38,111 bases of DNA from Planomicrobium soli. GTDB taxonomy: Bacteria > Bacillota > Bacilli > Bacillales_A > Planococcaceae. The notes under the pieces were generated by a model that searched no databases, was not told the origin of the DNA, and saw only the letters and a list, made by a program, of their open reading frames with translations. The stretch's first letter is position 1, and every line of letters starts with the position of its first letter. This document shows positions 1 to 7,331 of this stretch, piece by piece. The translations under genes were made by a program, and so were the position numbers. The stretch covers positions 1 to 38,111 of the forward strand of contig NZ_PYAT01000023.1 of NCBI RefSeq assembly GCF_003014655.1, in the 5' to 3' direction.

Positions 1-165
1 CTGCGCAGCCAAACCATTGAAAGAAGCTTTGCGGATGCCAAAGAACTCCATGGCTTTCGCTACGCAAGACGCCGAGGGCGTCCGTCTGTCCAAGAGCAGG
101 CTTTCCTGACAGCCGCCACGCAAAACATCAAAAAAATGGCCCTCCTTCTGGCAAGGAGGGCGTAA
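1..165 (+). CDS. IS1182-family transposase, C-terminal fragment (5' end outside window)
   Basis: Frame 1 is open from the first base to a TAA at 163-165 and gives 54 residues. They contain the run ERSFADAKELHGFRYARRRG followed by a basic helix (QNIKKMALLLARRA). This matches from memory the C-terminal end of IS1182-type DDE transposases, where the E of the ERSFADAK-like motif is the last acidic catalytic residue. The N-terminal part lies outside the window, so I cannot say whether the gene is intact. The family assignment rests on motif recognition only. Confidence 0.7.
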   Translation: MRSQTIERSFADAKELHGFRYARRRGRPSVQEQAFLTAATQNIKKMALLLARRA

Positions 166-272
166 AAATCGGAAGTTTTCTTTTCTTTTGATGAACAAAT
201 AAGTTCTTATCTTATATCAAAGGGTTACTCAACACTCTGAGGATGAAGAGTTTACTCTTCATCCCTTTTTTA
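166..272 (+). mobile_element. probable right end of the IS1182-like element, including a terminator hairpin
   Basis: No gene is seen between the transposase stop and 400. A TCAACACTCTGAG segment at about 229-241 directly abuts a perfect inverted repeat, and I suspect it is the element's terminus. The exact boundary cannot be set without the other end of the element. Confidence 0.35.
241..272 (+). terminator. strong rho-independent terminator hairpin
   Basis: The arms at 241-251 (GGATGAAGAGT) and 254-264 are perfectly complementary around a 2-base centre. In practice the innermost pair opens to form the loop. A C and a run of six T follow at 266-271. It should stop transcripts leaving the transposase before they enter the carboxylase operon. 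Confidence 0.75.
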
Positions 273-335
273 AAGCGTAAAAACTATGGAACTAAAAGAG
301 CAATAGGACTAAATGCAAAAAAGTTTGAACAATAG

Positions 336-365
336 TTGAAATCGCTTACAAAAGTCGTATATGCT
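336..365 (+). promoter_or_regulatory. candidate promoter of the acyl-CoA carboxylase operon
   Basis: A TTGAAA at 336-341 is followed 18 bases later by TATGCT at 360-365. An alternative -10, TATATG, sits at 358-363 with a 16-base spacer. It lies between the upstream terminator and the first gene, so a promoter is expected here. The -10 match is only fair. Confidence 0.45.
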
Positions 366-400
366 AGAAGGGGGAGAAAATCACAGGGGGTATTTCTTAT

Positions 401-1750
401 ATGAAAAAAATCCTGATTGCGAACCGCGGCGAAATTGCACGGCGCATTATCCGTACGTGCAATCGCCTAGGAATCGATACGGTTGCGATTCATTCAGAGG
501 CTGATGGGGATCTGCCTTATGTCAGTGAAGCAACTGAAGCTGTTCTGATCGGGCCGAATCCGGTGGTACAGTCATACTTGCAAATGGATAAAATTATTGA
601 AGAAGCAAAAAAGCGAAATGTTGAAGCGATTCATCCAGGATACGGGCTTCTGTCCGAAAACGCTCAGTTTGCCCGTAAGGTAACTGAAGCCGGAATAGTT
701 TTCATCGGACCGGAAAGTTCTATCATTGAAAAGATGGGCGATAAAATTGAATCGCGCAAAACCATGATTGAAGCGGGAGTTCCTGTTGTGCCAGGAACCG
801 AAGAAGGCACGCGGACACTTGAGGAAGCTTTAGAAGCTGCTGCAGGGCTTGGATACCCAGTGATGCTTAAAGCAAGCAGCGGTGGAGGCGGAATCGGAAT
901 GGTGCGCTGTGAAGATGAGCAAGCGCTCAGTCAGCAATTTGCAGGTGTAAAAAATCGGGCGAAAGCTTATTTCGGTGACGACGTCGTCTTTTTGGAGAAA
1001 TTCATTTCAGATGCACGGCATATCGAAGTGCAGATTTTCGGAGACCATCATGGCAACATAGTTCATTTGTTTGAGCGCAACTGCTCAGTGCAACGGCGCA
1101 ATCAAAAAGTGATTGAAGAATCGCCGTCACCGCATTTACCGCAAGATGCAAGAGAAAGGCTATGTGCTGCTGCAGTGAAAGCGGCGGAAGCAGTCCGTTA
1201 TACCAATGCCGGAACGGTTGAGTTCATTGTGGACAAAAACAATGATTTCTATTTTTTAGAGATGAATACACGTCTACAAGTCGAACACCCGGTAACGGAA
1301 GAAGTGACAGGGTGGGATTTGGTTGAATGGCAGTTGAAAGTAGCCGCTGGCGAAGCTCTGCCGCAGCAAGAAACCATTGGATCAAAAGGGCATGCAATAG
1401 AATACCGCATTTATGCGGAAGACCCGAAAACGTTCTTACCATCTCCTGGAAAACTGGGAAAAGTTGTATGGGGAAAAGGTGCTCGCATCGAAACTGGTTA
1501 TGAAGAAGGGAATTCTGTAACCCCGTTCTACGATCCAATGATTTCCAAAATCATTATTCAAGGAGCGGACCGGGTGGAAGCTTTAGCAAAATCGCAGAAG
1601 TTTTTCGCTACTGCTGAAATAACAGGATTAAAAACAAACATTGCCTTATTCAAAAATTTTATTGAATCACAGGAATTTATATCCGGTGAATACGCGACAG
1701 CCGTATTGCCGCAATGGATGGAAAAGACAAAGGAGGAAAAAAAGATATGA
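401..1750 (+). CDS. accC: biotin carboxylase subunit of an acyl-CoA carboxylase
   Basis: This protein carries out the ATP- and bicarbonate-dependent carboxylation of biotin on the carrier protein. It has 449 residues, the normal length for a stand-alone biotin carboxylase. Visible features are the N-terminal KKILIANRGEIARRI biotin-carboxylase fold, the glycine-rich ATP-grasp loop SSGGGGIGM at about 161-169, and the signature EMNTRLQVEHPVTE starting at Glu287, which holds metal- and bicarbonate-binding residues. A GGGGG Shine-Dalgarno sits about 10 bases before the ATG. The stop overlaps the carrier gene start (ATGA), so the two are translationally coupled. The neighbours, a very short carrier and one fused carboxyltransferase chain, fit a propionyl- or methylcrotonyl-type enzyme (B. 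subtilis YngH-like) better than acetyl-CoA carboxylase. The substrate is inferred. Confidence 0.85.
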   Translation: MKKILIANRGEIARRIIRTCNRLGIDTVAIHSEADGDLPYVSEATEAVLIGPNPVVQSYLQMDKIIEEAKKRNVEAIHPGYGLLSENAQFARKVTEAGIVFIGPESSIIEKMGDKIESRKTMIEAGVPVVPGTEEGTRTLEEALEAAAGLGYPVMLKASSGGGGIGMVRCEDEQALSQQFAGVKNRAKAYFGDDVVFLEKFISDARHIEVQIFGDHHGNIVHLFERNCSVQRRNQKVIEESPSPHLPQDARERLCAAAVKAAEAVRYTNAGTVEFIVDKNNDFYFLEMNTRLQVEHPVTEEVTGWDLVEWQLKVAAGEALPQQETIGSKGHAIEYRIYAEDPKTFLPSPGKLGKVVWGKGARIETGYEEGNSVTPFYDPMISKIIIQGADRVEALAKSQKFFATAEITGLKTNIALFKNFIESQEFISGEYATAVLPQWMEKTKEEKKI

Positions 1751-1962
1751 CAGCACTTAAAGCATCAATGGCAGGGACAGTATTAAATATATTAGTAGCA
1801 GAAGGCGATGCGGTAACAGCGGGCCAAGCTGTTATTACGATCGAATCGATGAAAATGGAAATTCCGATTGAAGCTGAAGTTGGCGGCAAGGTCGAAAAAA
1901 TCCATGTGGAAGTCGGTAGTTTCGTCAACGAAGAAGACACATTGTTAACACTGGGAGAATAA
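1747..1962 (+). CDS. short biotin carboxyl carrier (biotin/lipoyl attachment) protein
   Basis: This 71-residue protein is little more than one biotinyl domain. The ESMKME motif places the biotinylated lysine at Lys36, and the closing half-motif (GSFVNEEDTLLTLGE) completes the flattened barrel. There is no N-terminal proline/alanine-rich linker of the kind seen in AccB, so it resembles B. subtilis YngHB. The ATG at 1747 overlaps the stop of the preceding gene. An AAAGGAGG at about 1729-1736 precedes it, so this start is preferred over in-frame codons further upstream. It shuttles carboxylated biotin from the preceding carboxylase to the carboxyltransferase encoded next. Confidence 0.85.
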   Translation: MTALKASMAGTVLNILVAEGDAVTAGQAVITIESMKMEIPIEAEVGGKVEKIHVEVGSFVNEEDTLLTLGE

Positions 1963-1992
1963 TTACCAAGCTCAAGCAAAGGGGGCCATATT

Positions 1993-3543
1993 ATGACAAA
2001 AACAAGCGAAACAACAGGGTATAATGAACGGTTGGAACAAAAATTAGCGACAATTTTCGCCGGGGGCCATCCAAAATACCATGAAAAGATGAAAGAAAGC
2101 AACAAGCTTTTTGTCCGCGACCGCCTGAATTTATTATTTGATGGCGGAGAATATGTGGAAGACGGCCGTTTTGCAAATGTTGAAGCAGGGGATCTGCCGG
2201 CAGATGGCGTTGTTACAGCCATCGGAAAAATCAATGGCGAAACGGTGTGCGTCATGGCCAACGACTCGACTGTCAAAGCAGGTTCATGGGGATCACGCAC
2301 TGTTGAAAAAATCATTCGCATTCAAGAAACAGCTGAAAAGATGCAAGTGCCGATGCTTTATTTGGTGGATTCGGCTGGAGCCCGTATTACAGACCAATTG
2401 GATATGTTTCCAAACCGTAGGGGTGCGGGGCGGATATTCCATAACCAAGTGAGAATGTCTGGCATGGTTCCGCAAATCTGTTTATTGTTCGGACCTTCAG
2501 CTGCGGGCGGGGCATACATACCGGCATTTTGCGATATCGTCATTATGGTCGAAGGAAACGCTTCTATGTATCTAGGGTCTCCGCGCATGGCTGAAAAAGT
2601 TATCGGCGAAAAAGTGACACTTGAAGAAATGGGTGGAGCCCGCATGCATTGTTCAGTGAGCGGTGTAGGCGATGTGCTCGTTGCTACAGAAGAAGAAGCG
2701 ATTTCGGAAGCTCGCCGCTACTTGGCTTATTTCCCTGCTAATTTTGCAGTCAAGCCGGAAAAGGTGGCAGGGACAGTGGCAAAAGCAGGACGGTCGCTAG
2801 AAGCAATCATTCCGGAAAACCAAAACGCTCCTTTTGATATGTACGAGCTGATCGATCAATTGATTGACGAAGGCAGTTTCTTTGACATTAAAAAGCTATT
2901 TGCTGGGGAATTGATTACCGGGCTTGCCCGAATCGACGGCCAAGTGATTGGCATCCTAGCAAATCAGCCGAAAGTCAAAGGCGGCGTGTTGTTTGGCGAT
3001 TCCGCCGACAAAGGAGCGAAATTTATCAATCTTTGCGATGCGTTCTCTATTCCGCTCTTGTTCCTAGCTGATGTGCCAGGATTCATGATTGGAACAAAAG
3101 TAGAGCGCGCAGGAATCATCCGCCACGGTGCGAAGTTTATCGCCGCCATGAGTTCTGCAACGGTGCCGAAAATATCAGTCGTCGTTCGCAAGGCATATGG
3201 AGCTGGTTTGTACGCTATGGCAGGCCCGGCTTTCGAACCGGATGTTTGCATCGCGTTGCCGACCGCGCAAATTGCGGTAATGGGTCCAGAAGCGGCAGTC
3301 AATGCAGTTTACTCGAACAAAATCGAAGCGATCGAAGATCCAAAAGAACGCTTAAAGTACGTACAGCAAAAACATCAGGAATACAAAGAGGAAATTGATA
3401 TCTATAAATTGGCTTCTGAATTGATCATTGATGAAATTGTAGCTCCGCATGAACTTCGGAAAGTTCTTTCACAGCGGTTTGCATTCTACGAGACAAAAGA
3501 TTTGCCGATGCCGTATCGAAAACATGGAGTTTTTCCGGTATAA
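1993..3543 (+). CDS. acyl-CoA carboxylase carboxyltransferase (beta) subunit, methylcrotonyl/propionyl-CoA type
   Basis: This subunit transfers the carboxyl group from carboxybiotin to an acyl-CoA. At 516 residues it contains both crotonase-like halves of the family in one chain. Visible motifs are SAGARITDQ near 126-134, the oxyanion segment GPSAAGGAYIPAFCD in the N-half, and ADVPGFMIGT plus KAYGAGLYAMAGPAFEPD in the C-half. The sequence resembles B. subtilis YngE (leucine breakdown), so methylcrotonyl-CoA is my first guess. Propionyl-CoA or another short acyl-CoA is possible, because no other leucine-catabolism genes are adjacent. It follows the carrier gene by 30 bases with an AAAGGGGG ribosome-binding site, and a terminator follows its stop. 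Confidence 0.85.
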   Translation: MTKTSETTGYNERLEQKLATIFAGGHPKYHEKMKESNKLFVRDRLNLLFDGGEYVEDGRFANVEAGDLPADGVVTAIGKINGETVCVMANDSTVKAGSWGSRTVEKIIRIQETAEKMQVPMLYLVDSAGARITDQLDMFPNRRGAGRIFHNQVRMSGMVPQICLLFGPSAAGGAYIPAFCDIVIMVEGNASMYLGSPRMAEKVIGEKVTLEEMGGARMHCSVSGVGDVLVATEEEAISEARRYLAYFPANFAVKPEKVAGTVAKAGRSLEAIIPENQNAPFDMYELIDQLIDEGSFFDIKKLFAGELITGLARIDGQVIGILANQPKVKGGVLFGDSADKGAKFINLCDAFSIPLLFLADVPGFMIGTKVERAGIIRHGAKFIAAMSSATVPKISVVVRKAYGAGLYAMAGPAFEPDVCIALPTAQIAVMGPEAAVNAVYSNKIEAIEDPKERLKYVQQKHQEYKEEIDIYKLASELIIDEIVAPHELRKVLSQRFAFYETKDLPMPYRKHGVFPV

Positions 3544-3558
3544 TAAAACCAAACGAGA

Positions 3559-3587
3559 AGTCTGCCGTTTTCGGGCAGGCTTTTTTA
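3559..3587 (+). terminator. terminator of the carboxylase operon
   Basis: The stem AGTCTGCC (3559-3566) pairs with GGCAGGCT (3574-3581) with one G-T pair, and a run of T follows. The start of panE is only about 35 bases further on. Confidence 0.8.
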
Positions 3588-3621
3588 AATGAAAATTTGT
3601 GGAAAGAGAGGGGGATGTTTA

Positions 3622-4479
3622 ATGGAATTCGTCGTTATCGGCGCAGGAGCTGTTGGCTTGCTGACTGCTTCTTTGTTGAAAGAAGCAGGAAATAAAGTCC
3701 AGCTTGTTACAAGGAGAGAAGTACAAGCAAGGCAGATCACTGATCATGGCGTAGTCAAAGGCGCAAACCGTTACGATATAAAAGCAACCACAAGCTGGAA
3801 GTCTATTCCGCCAGAAGCTTATATCCTTGTAGCAGTAAAATATGAAGGTTTAGAAACAGTACTCCCCCTCTTTCAAGAACAAGCGCAGACCAATCCCGTT
3901 ATTTTCTTGCAAAATGGCATGCTGCATATTGAAGCTATTAAAAAGCTGCCTCAAAAAAATATTGCAGCGGCTAGTGTAGAGCATGGGGTCGTAAAACTAA
4001 GTGATCATGAAATCCGCCACACAGGACAGGGGATTTACAAAGTTGCCTTATTGAAAGGCGAAGAAAGGGTATTTCTGCCGCTCGTATCTTTGTCTGGGAT
4101 TCATATGGAGTGGCATGCCGACGCTGATCGATTGCTGTTCCGCAAAGTGCTTCTGAACACATTGATCAATCCGCTCACTGCTTTAATGAAGCTGAAAAAT
4201 GGAGAATTGCTAACCAATCCATATGCTTTCGAGTTGTTGGAAAGATTATATAGGGAATTAGCGGACGCGTTTCCCGAAATGGAAGAACTGTTGCCGTTTA
4301 ATGAGGTGTCAGCTCTCTGCACTTCTACTTCCAGTAATACATCTTCCATGCTTGCAGATAAACTGGCAGGCCGGAAAATGGAACTGGATACGATTTTGTT
4401 GTATACGCTCAACCGCTCCCAAAAAGATTTGCCGATATTGCGTTCATTGTATCAGTTATTAAAATCAACCGAGGTATAA
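3622..4479 (+). CDS. panE: 2-dehydropantoate 2-reductase (ketopantoate reductase)
   Basis: The enzyme reduces 2-dehydropantoate to pantoate with NADPH in the pantothenate/CoA pathway. The protein is 285 residues. The N-terminus shows a Rossmann nucleotide-binding loop GAGAVG at about 7-12. The C-terminal helical domain carries the KVLLNTLINPLTALMKLKNG segment, which holds the family's catalytic lysine and substrate-binding asparagine. I chose ATG 3622 because GAGAGGGGG lies just upstream and the protein then begins directly at the first beta strand. An in-frame ATG at 3589 would add 11 unlikely residues and overlaps the preceding terminator tail. B. subtilis ylbQ has the same position upstream of yllA (bshC) and mraZ. 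Confidence 0.85.
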   Translation: MEFVVIGAGAVGLLTASLLKEAGNKVQLVTRREVQARQITDHGVVKGANRYDIKATTSWKSIPPEAYILVAVKYEGLETVLPLFQEQAQTNPVIFLQNGMLHIEAIKKLPQKNIAAASVEHGVVKLSDHEIRHTGQGIYKVALLKGEERVFLPLVSLSGIHMEWHADADRLLFRKVLLNTLINPLTALMKLKNGELLTNPYAFELLERLYRELADAFPEMEELLPFNEVSALCTSTSSNTSSMLADKLAGRKMELDTILLYTLNRSQKDLPILRSLYQLLKSTEV

Positions 4480-4482
4480 GTG

Positions 4483-4872
4483 ATGACTATCATACAGACT
4501 TTAGGAGCGGTTTTCATCTTTGCTCCATTTATCGCATTTATTTTAATATTTTTTGCTGCCCGTAAAACTTTGAACCGCAGAGCATTCGAAGTGGCCGCAG
4601 ATTTTACAACTTTGCTATTGTTTTTTGCTATTCCTGTAATGATTTATGCGATATGGAATTATGAAGCTTCGGCTGTTGTTTGTTTTATTGCAATATTGCT
4701 GGCCATTGGCTTTCTCATTGTCGAATGGAAAAAAACAAAAGAAATTAAAGTACTCGCTTATTTTCGAAAAACGTGGCGCCTCTATTTTCTAGTCTTGACG
4801 TTCGCTTATTTCATTATTTGGATAGCGGGTTTTGCATTTACAGTTAGTGAATTTTTGTTGGACAGCTTTTAA
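4483..4872 (+). CDS. small membrane protein, DUF3397-like
   Basis: The protein has 129 residues and about four hydrophobic segments: near 5-25, 40-57, 62-82 and 98-122. Short basic stretches (RKTLNRR, EWKKTKE) separate them. I recognise it only by context and general character as the DUF3397-type protein commonly found between panE and bshC in bacilli and staphylococci. Its function is unknown. The start is ambiguous: GTG at 4480 and ATG at 4483 are adjacent codons, and GAGG at 4471-4474 favours the ATG. It directly follows the panE stop, so the two are probably co-transcribed. Confidence 0.65.
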   Translation: MTIIQTLGAVFIFAPFIAFILIFFAARKTLNRRAFEVAADFTTLLLFFAIPVMIYAIWNYEASAVVCFIAILLAIGFLIVEWKKTKEIKVLAYFRKTWRLYFLVLTFAYFIIWIAGFAFTVSEFLLDSF

Positions 4873-5040
4873 CCGAGAAATTGGGATGGTGCAATGGGGA
4901 ATAGGCCATGCTGCGCGAGTGCATGAAGCACTGCTAAAGCAGTTCGGCGTATACTCGGCAGAACACTAAAGGCAAATACTTCAAAGAAACTAAAGAATGC
5001 AGAAGCAGAACGGCTGTTTCCATATCTTTTTGCAAGCCAA
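4873..5040. other. non-coding spacer before bshC
   Basis: I see no gene here. Two short self-complementary stretches stand side by side at about 4920-4942 (GTGC-ATGAA-GCAC and TGCT-AA-AGCA) without a T run, so there is no convincing terminator for the preceding gene. Confidence 0.5.
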
Positions 5041-5045
5041 AATTT

Positions 5046-5074
5046 TTTTCAAGTTTGTTTTGGTCTGCTATAGT
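5046..5074 (+). promoter_or_regulatory. candidate promoter of bshC (extended -10)
   Basis: TGCTATAGT at 5066-5074 is an extended -10 element (TGn plus TATAGT). The -35 position at 5046-5051 (TTTTCA) is weak, which is common with extended -10 promoters. The bshC start lies 36 bases downstream. Confidence 0.5.
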
Positions 5075-5110
5075 AAAAGTGAATGTAAAGGGAAAAGGGG
5101 ACTTTTTTTC

Positions 5111-6730
5111 ATGAGGTTAGAAGAACAATACGCAGCTCCACCAAGTAAATTGATGAAGGATTACATAAATGGCGAGCATACAATTCGCCGTTATTTTTCA
5201 TATGAGCCGCTCCAATCGGAGTTCGAAGCACGCCTTAATAAGCTTCGCTCCCATTCGGCAGATAGAAAAAAGCTTAGTGGAATCATCAGTGGTTATATGA
5301 AACCAAATGGCATTTCCGAAACGGCAGCAGCTCATTTGAACGATTTTGAAAATGGGGCACCCGTTGTGGTTACCGGTCAGCAGGCAGGTCTTATGTCAGG
5401 ACCGCTCTATACCGTACATAAAGCGATTTCTGTAATTCTATTAGCGAAACAAGCATCTGAACAGCTAAATACAAAAGTTGTTCCGCTTTTTTGGATTGCT
5501 GGAGAAGACCATGATTTGGCCGAAATCAGCCACTTGTATCGTGAAGTAAACCATAGGGTGGAAAAGTTGAATTTTCCGCATGCGGAATACGGGAAACATT
5601 CTGCCTCAACCGCTATGTTGAACAAAGAAAAAGTCCGCTCTTTTCTAGAGGAGTATTTTCGTGGTCTGCCAGAGACTGAGCATTCTAAAAGCCTTCATGG
5701 GCTTGCCTTCTCCTATTTGGACAATTCGGCAACGTTTACTGATTTCTTTTCGGCAATTTTGAATTACTTTTTCAAAGAAGAAGGTTTGCTTTATATAGAT
5801 GCGGCTTGTCCGGAACTACGCGCATACGAAGCGCCTTATTTCGTGAAAATGATCGAGCGGTCGGAAGAAATTGCAGCAAGTGTTTATGAGACTGAGCAGG
5901 CTCTTGTGCAGGATGGCTATAGCGCAGTTATCGGCGTGGAGAAAAATGCCGCCAACCTTTTTATTACAGTTAATGGTGAACGGATTTTACTTCAGCGCGA
6001 AAAAGGTGTGTTTACTGGCAACAACGGTTCGGTGTCATTTACCTATGAAGAATTGGTGGGAATTGCTAAAACGTCTCCAGATCTTTTGAGTAATAACGTC
6101 GTTACTCGTCCGCTCATGCAGGAAATGGTTTTTCCTGTTTTGGCCTTTGTTGGTGGTCCAGGGGAAATTGCTTACTGGGCAGCATTCAAAGGAGCTTTCA
6201 ACTTGCTGGACATGGAAATGCCGGTTGTGATGCCACGCTTGAATATGACATTAATCACGCGGCAAACAGAATCTTTATTAACAAAATACAACCTTACTTT
6301 CTTGAATGTCGTAAACGAACACAAGGTAACGGCCTTGAAAGCTGAATTAGAAGAAGCCATTCGTGAAAAAAAGGCGGAAGCGCTTATTGAAAGCCTACAG
6401 GAAAAATTGGCAGTTGAATACGAAGAAATCAAAGAACAGTTTTCACTCATTAGCAAAGGCCTGACGCCGATCGTCGAGAAAAACCTGCAAATTCATTTGA
6501 AACAACTGACTTTCCTCAAGCATAAGCTTCAAGACGAAGTGATGCTGCAGCATAGCACGCAGTTCAATCACTATGCAATGATCGAAAATGAGTTGTTGCC
6601 AAATAGTGGTTTTCAAGAGCGTATTTATAATCCATTCCCTTATCTGAATTTATACGGTTTGGACCTGGTAAAAGATATATTGAAATTGCGAATTTCATAT
6701 GACAAAAATCACAAAATAATCTACTTGTAA
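5111..6730 (+). CDS. bshC: bacillithiol synthase BshC (cysteine-adding enzyme)
   Basis: The enzyme catalyses the last step of bacillithiol synthesis, joining cysteine to glucosaminyl-malate. From ATG 5111 the protein has 539 residues, the usual size for BshC. Recognisable stretches are VVTGQQAGLMSGPLYTVHKA, PLFWIAGEDHDLAEI and the PVLAFVGGPGEIAYWA segment. A predicted coiled coil follows near 400-450 (AELEEAIREKKAEALIESLQ), ahead of a C-terminal helical domain. The frame stays open upstream to about 4997, but AAGGGGA precedes ATG 5111 at normal spacing, the family N-terminus starts here (MRLEEQY), and the candidate promoter lies inside the extension. The position just before mraZ matches yllA in B. 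subtilis. Confidence 0.9.
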   Translation: MRLEEQYAAPPSKLMKDYINGEHTIRRYFSYEPLQSEFEARLNKLRSHSADRKKLSGIISGYMKPNGISETAAAHLNDFENGAPVVVTGQQAGLMSGPLYTVHKAISVILLAKQASEQLNTKVVPLFWIAGEDHDLAEISHLYREVNHRVEKLNFPHAEYGKHSASTAMLNKEKVRSFLEEYFRGLPETEHSKSLHGLAFSYLDNSATFTDFFSAILNYFFKEEGLLYIDAACPELRAYEAPYFVKMIERSEEIAASVYETEQALVQDGYSAVIGVEKNAANLFITVNGERILLQREKGVFTGNNGSVSFTYEELVGIAKTSPDLLSNNVVTRPLMQEMVFPVLAFVGGPGEIAYWAAFKGAFNLLDMEMPVVMPRLNMTLITRQTESLLTKYNLTFLNVVNEHKVTALKAELEEAIREKKAEALIESLQEKLAVEYEEIKEQFSLISKGLTPIVEKNLQIHLKQLTFLKHKLQDEVMLQHSTQFNHYAMIENELLPNSGFQERIYNPFPYLNLYGLDLVKDILKLRISYDKNHKIIYL

Positions 6731-6738
6731 CACGCTAA

Positions 6739-6761
6739 AGTCTGCCTCGGCAGGCTTTTTT
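6739..6761 (+). terminator. terminator after bshC
   Basis: AGTCTGCC (6739-6746) pairs with GGCAGGCT (6749-6756), with the innermost pair opening to form the loop, and T6 follows. The stem has the same sequence as the terminator at 3559-3581. Confidence 0.8.
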
Positions 6762-6821
6762 GCGTCTCAAGAAGACATTTTGAGATTTAATTATGTAACA
6801 TTCATGAAATATTTCAAAAAC

Positions 6822-6851
6822 AAGTGGTGAGAAGTGGGGGATTGTGGTACA
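6822..6851 (+). promoter_or_regulatory. three phased MraZ-binding boxes
   Basis: Three direct repeats begin exactly 10 bases apart: AAGTGGTGAG at 6822, AAGTGGGGGA at 6832 and TTGTGGTACA at 6842. The shared core is (A/T)(A/T)GTGG plus four variable bases. MraZ, encoded 28 bases downstream, is known to bind such short G-rich repeats ahead of its own operon, so this is very likely an autoregulatory operator. A fourth AAGTGG at 6863 is one base out of register and merges with the ribosome-binding site. I could not assign the promoter confidently; TTGAGA at 6780 is a possible -35. Confidence 0.75.
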
Positions 6852-6878
6852 TTAAGTACAATAAGTGGGGTGAAGGGA

Positions 6879-7310
6879 ATGTTCATGGGCGAATATCAAC
6901 ATAGCGTTGATGCAAAAGGTCGATTAATTATACCGGCTAAGTTCCGTGAACAGCTCGGAGAGAACTTTGTCATTACCCGAGGCTTGGATCAATGCTTATT
7001 TGGCTACACAATGGATGAATGGAAGAAGATCGAAGAAAAGCTGAGAGAGCTGCCGGTCACAAAAAAAGACGCACGTGCATTTACCCGTTTCTTTTTCTCG
7101 GGAGCTACGGAAGTGGAACTCGACAAACAAGGGCGTGTCAATATTCCTTCAACATTGCTAACATACGCGCAACTTAAAAAAGAATGTGTCGTCCTAGGAG
7201 TGTCCAATCGTTTTGAGATATGGGCAAAAGATGCCTGGGAAGGCTACTTCGCTGAATCTGAGGATTCGTTTAACGACATTGCAGAGAATTTGGTGGATTT
7301 TGATTTTTAA
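6879..7310 (+). CDS. mraZ: transcriptional regulator MraZ
   Basis: MraZ is a DNA-binding regulator of the division and cell-wall cluster that oligomerises into a ring. The protein has 143 residues, the same size as the B. subtilis homologue. It contains two AbrB-like swapped-hairpin repeats, each with the family signature: [14 protein letters not shown] at about 12-25 and [13 protein letters not shown] near 85-97. I chose ATG 6879 because the family starts MFMGEYQH and GGGGTGAAGGG lies just upstream. An in-frame upstream GTG would place MraZ boxes inside the coding region. It is the first gene of the cluster, and the boxes upstream suggest autoregulation. Confidence 0.92.
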   Translation: MFMGEYQHSVDAKGRLIIPAKFREQLGENFVITRGLDQCLFGYTMDEWKKIEEKLRELPVTKKDARAFTRFFFSGATEVELDKQGRVNIPSTLLTYAQLKKECVVLGVSNRFEIWAKDAWEGYFAESEDSFNDIAENLVDFDF

Positions 7311-7331
7311 CAATTGGACGGAGGGATTGGA

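Noticed and set aside
1677..2321. Long reading frame (214 residues) on the minus strand
   Set aside because: It lies opposite the carrier and carboxyltransferase genes, has no recognisable motif, and is explained by codon bias of the real genes.
4916..4945. Possible terminator after the small membrane protein gene
   Set aside because: Only 4-base stems and no T run follow.
4997..5110. N-terminal extension of bshC by 38 residues
   Set aside because: The extension contains the candidate promoter, matches no family sequence, and the ribosome-binding site points to ATG 5111.
6857..6862. TACAAT as a -10 for mraZ
   Set aside because: No -35 at correct spacing, and the start site would fall inside the ribosome-binding site.
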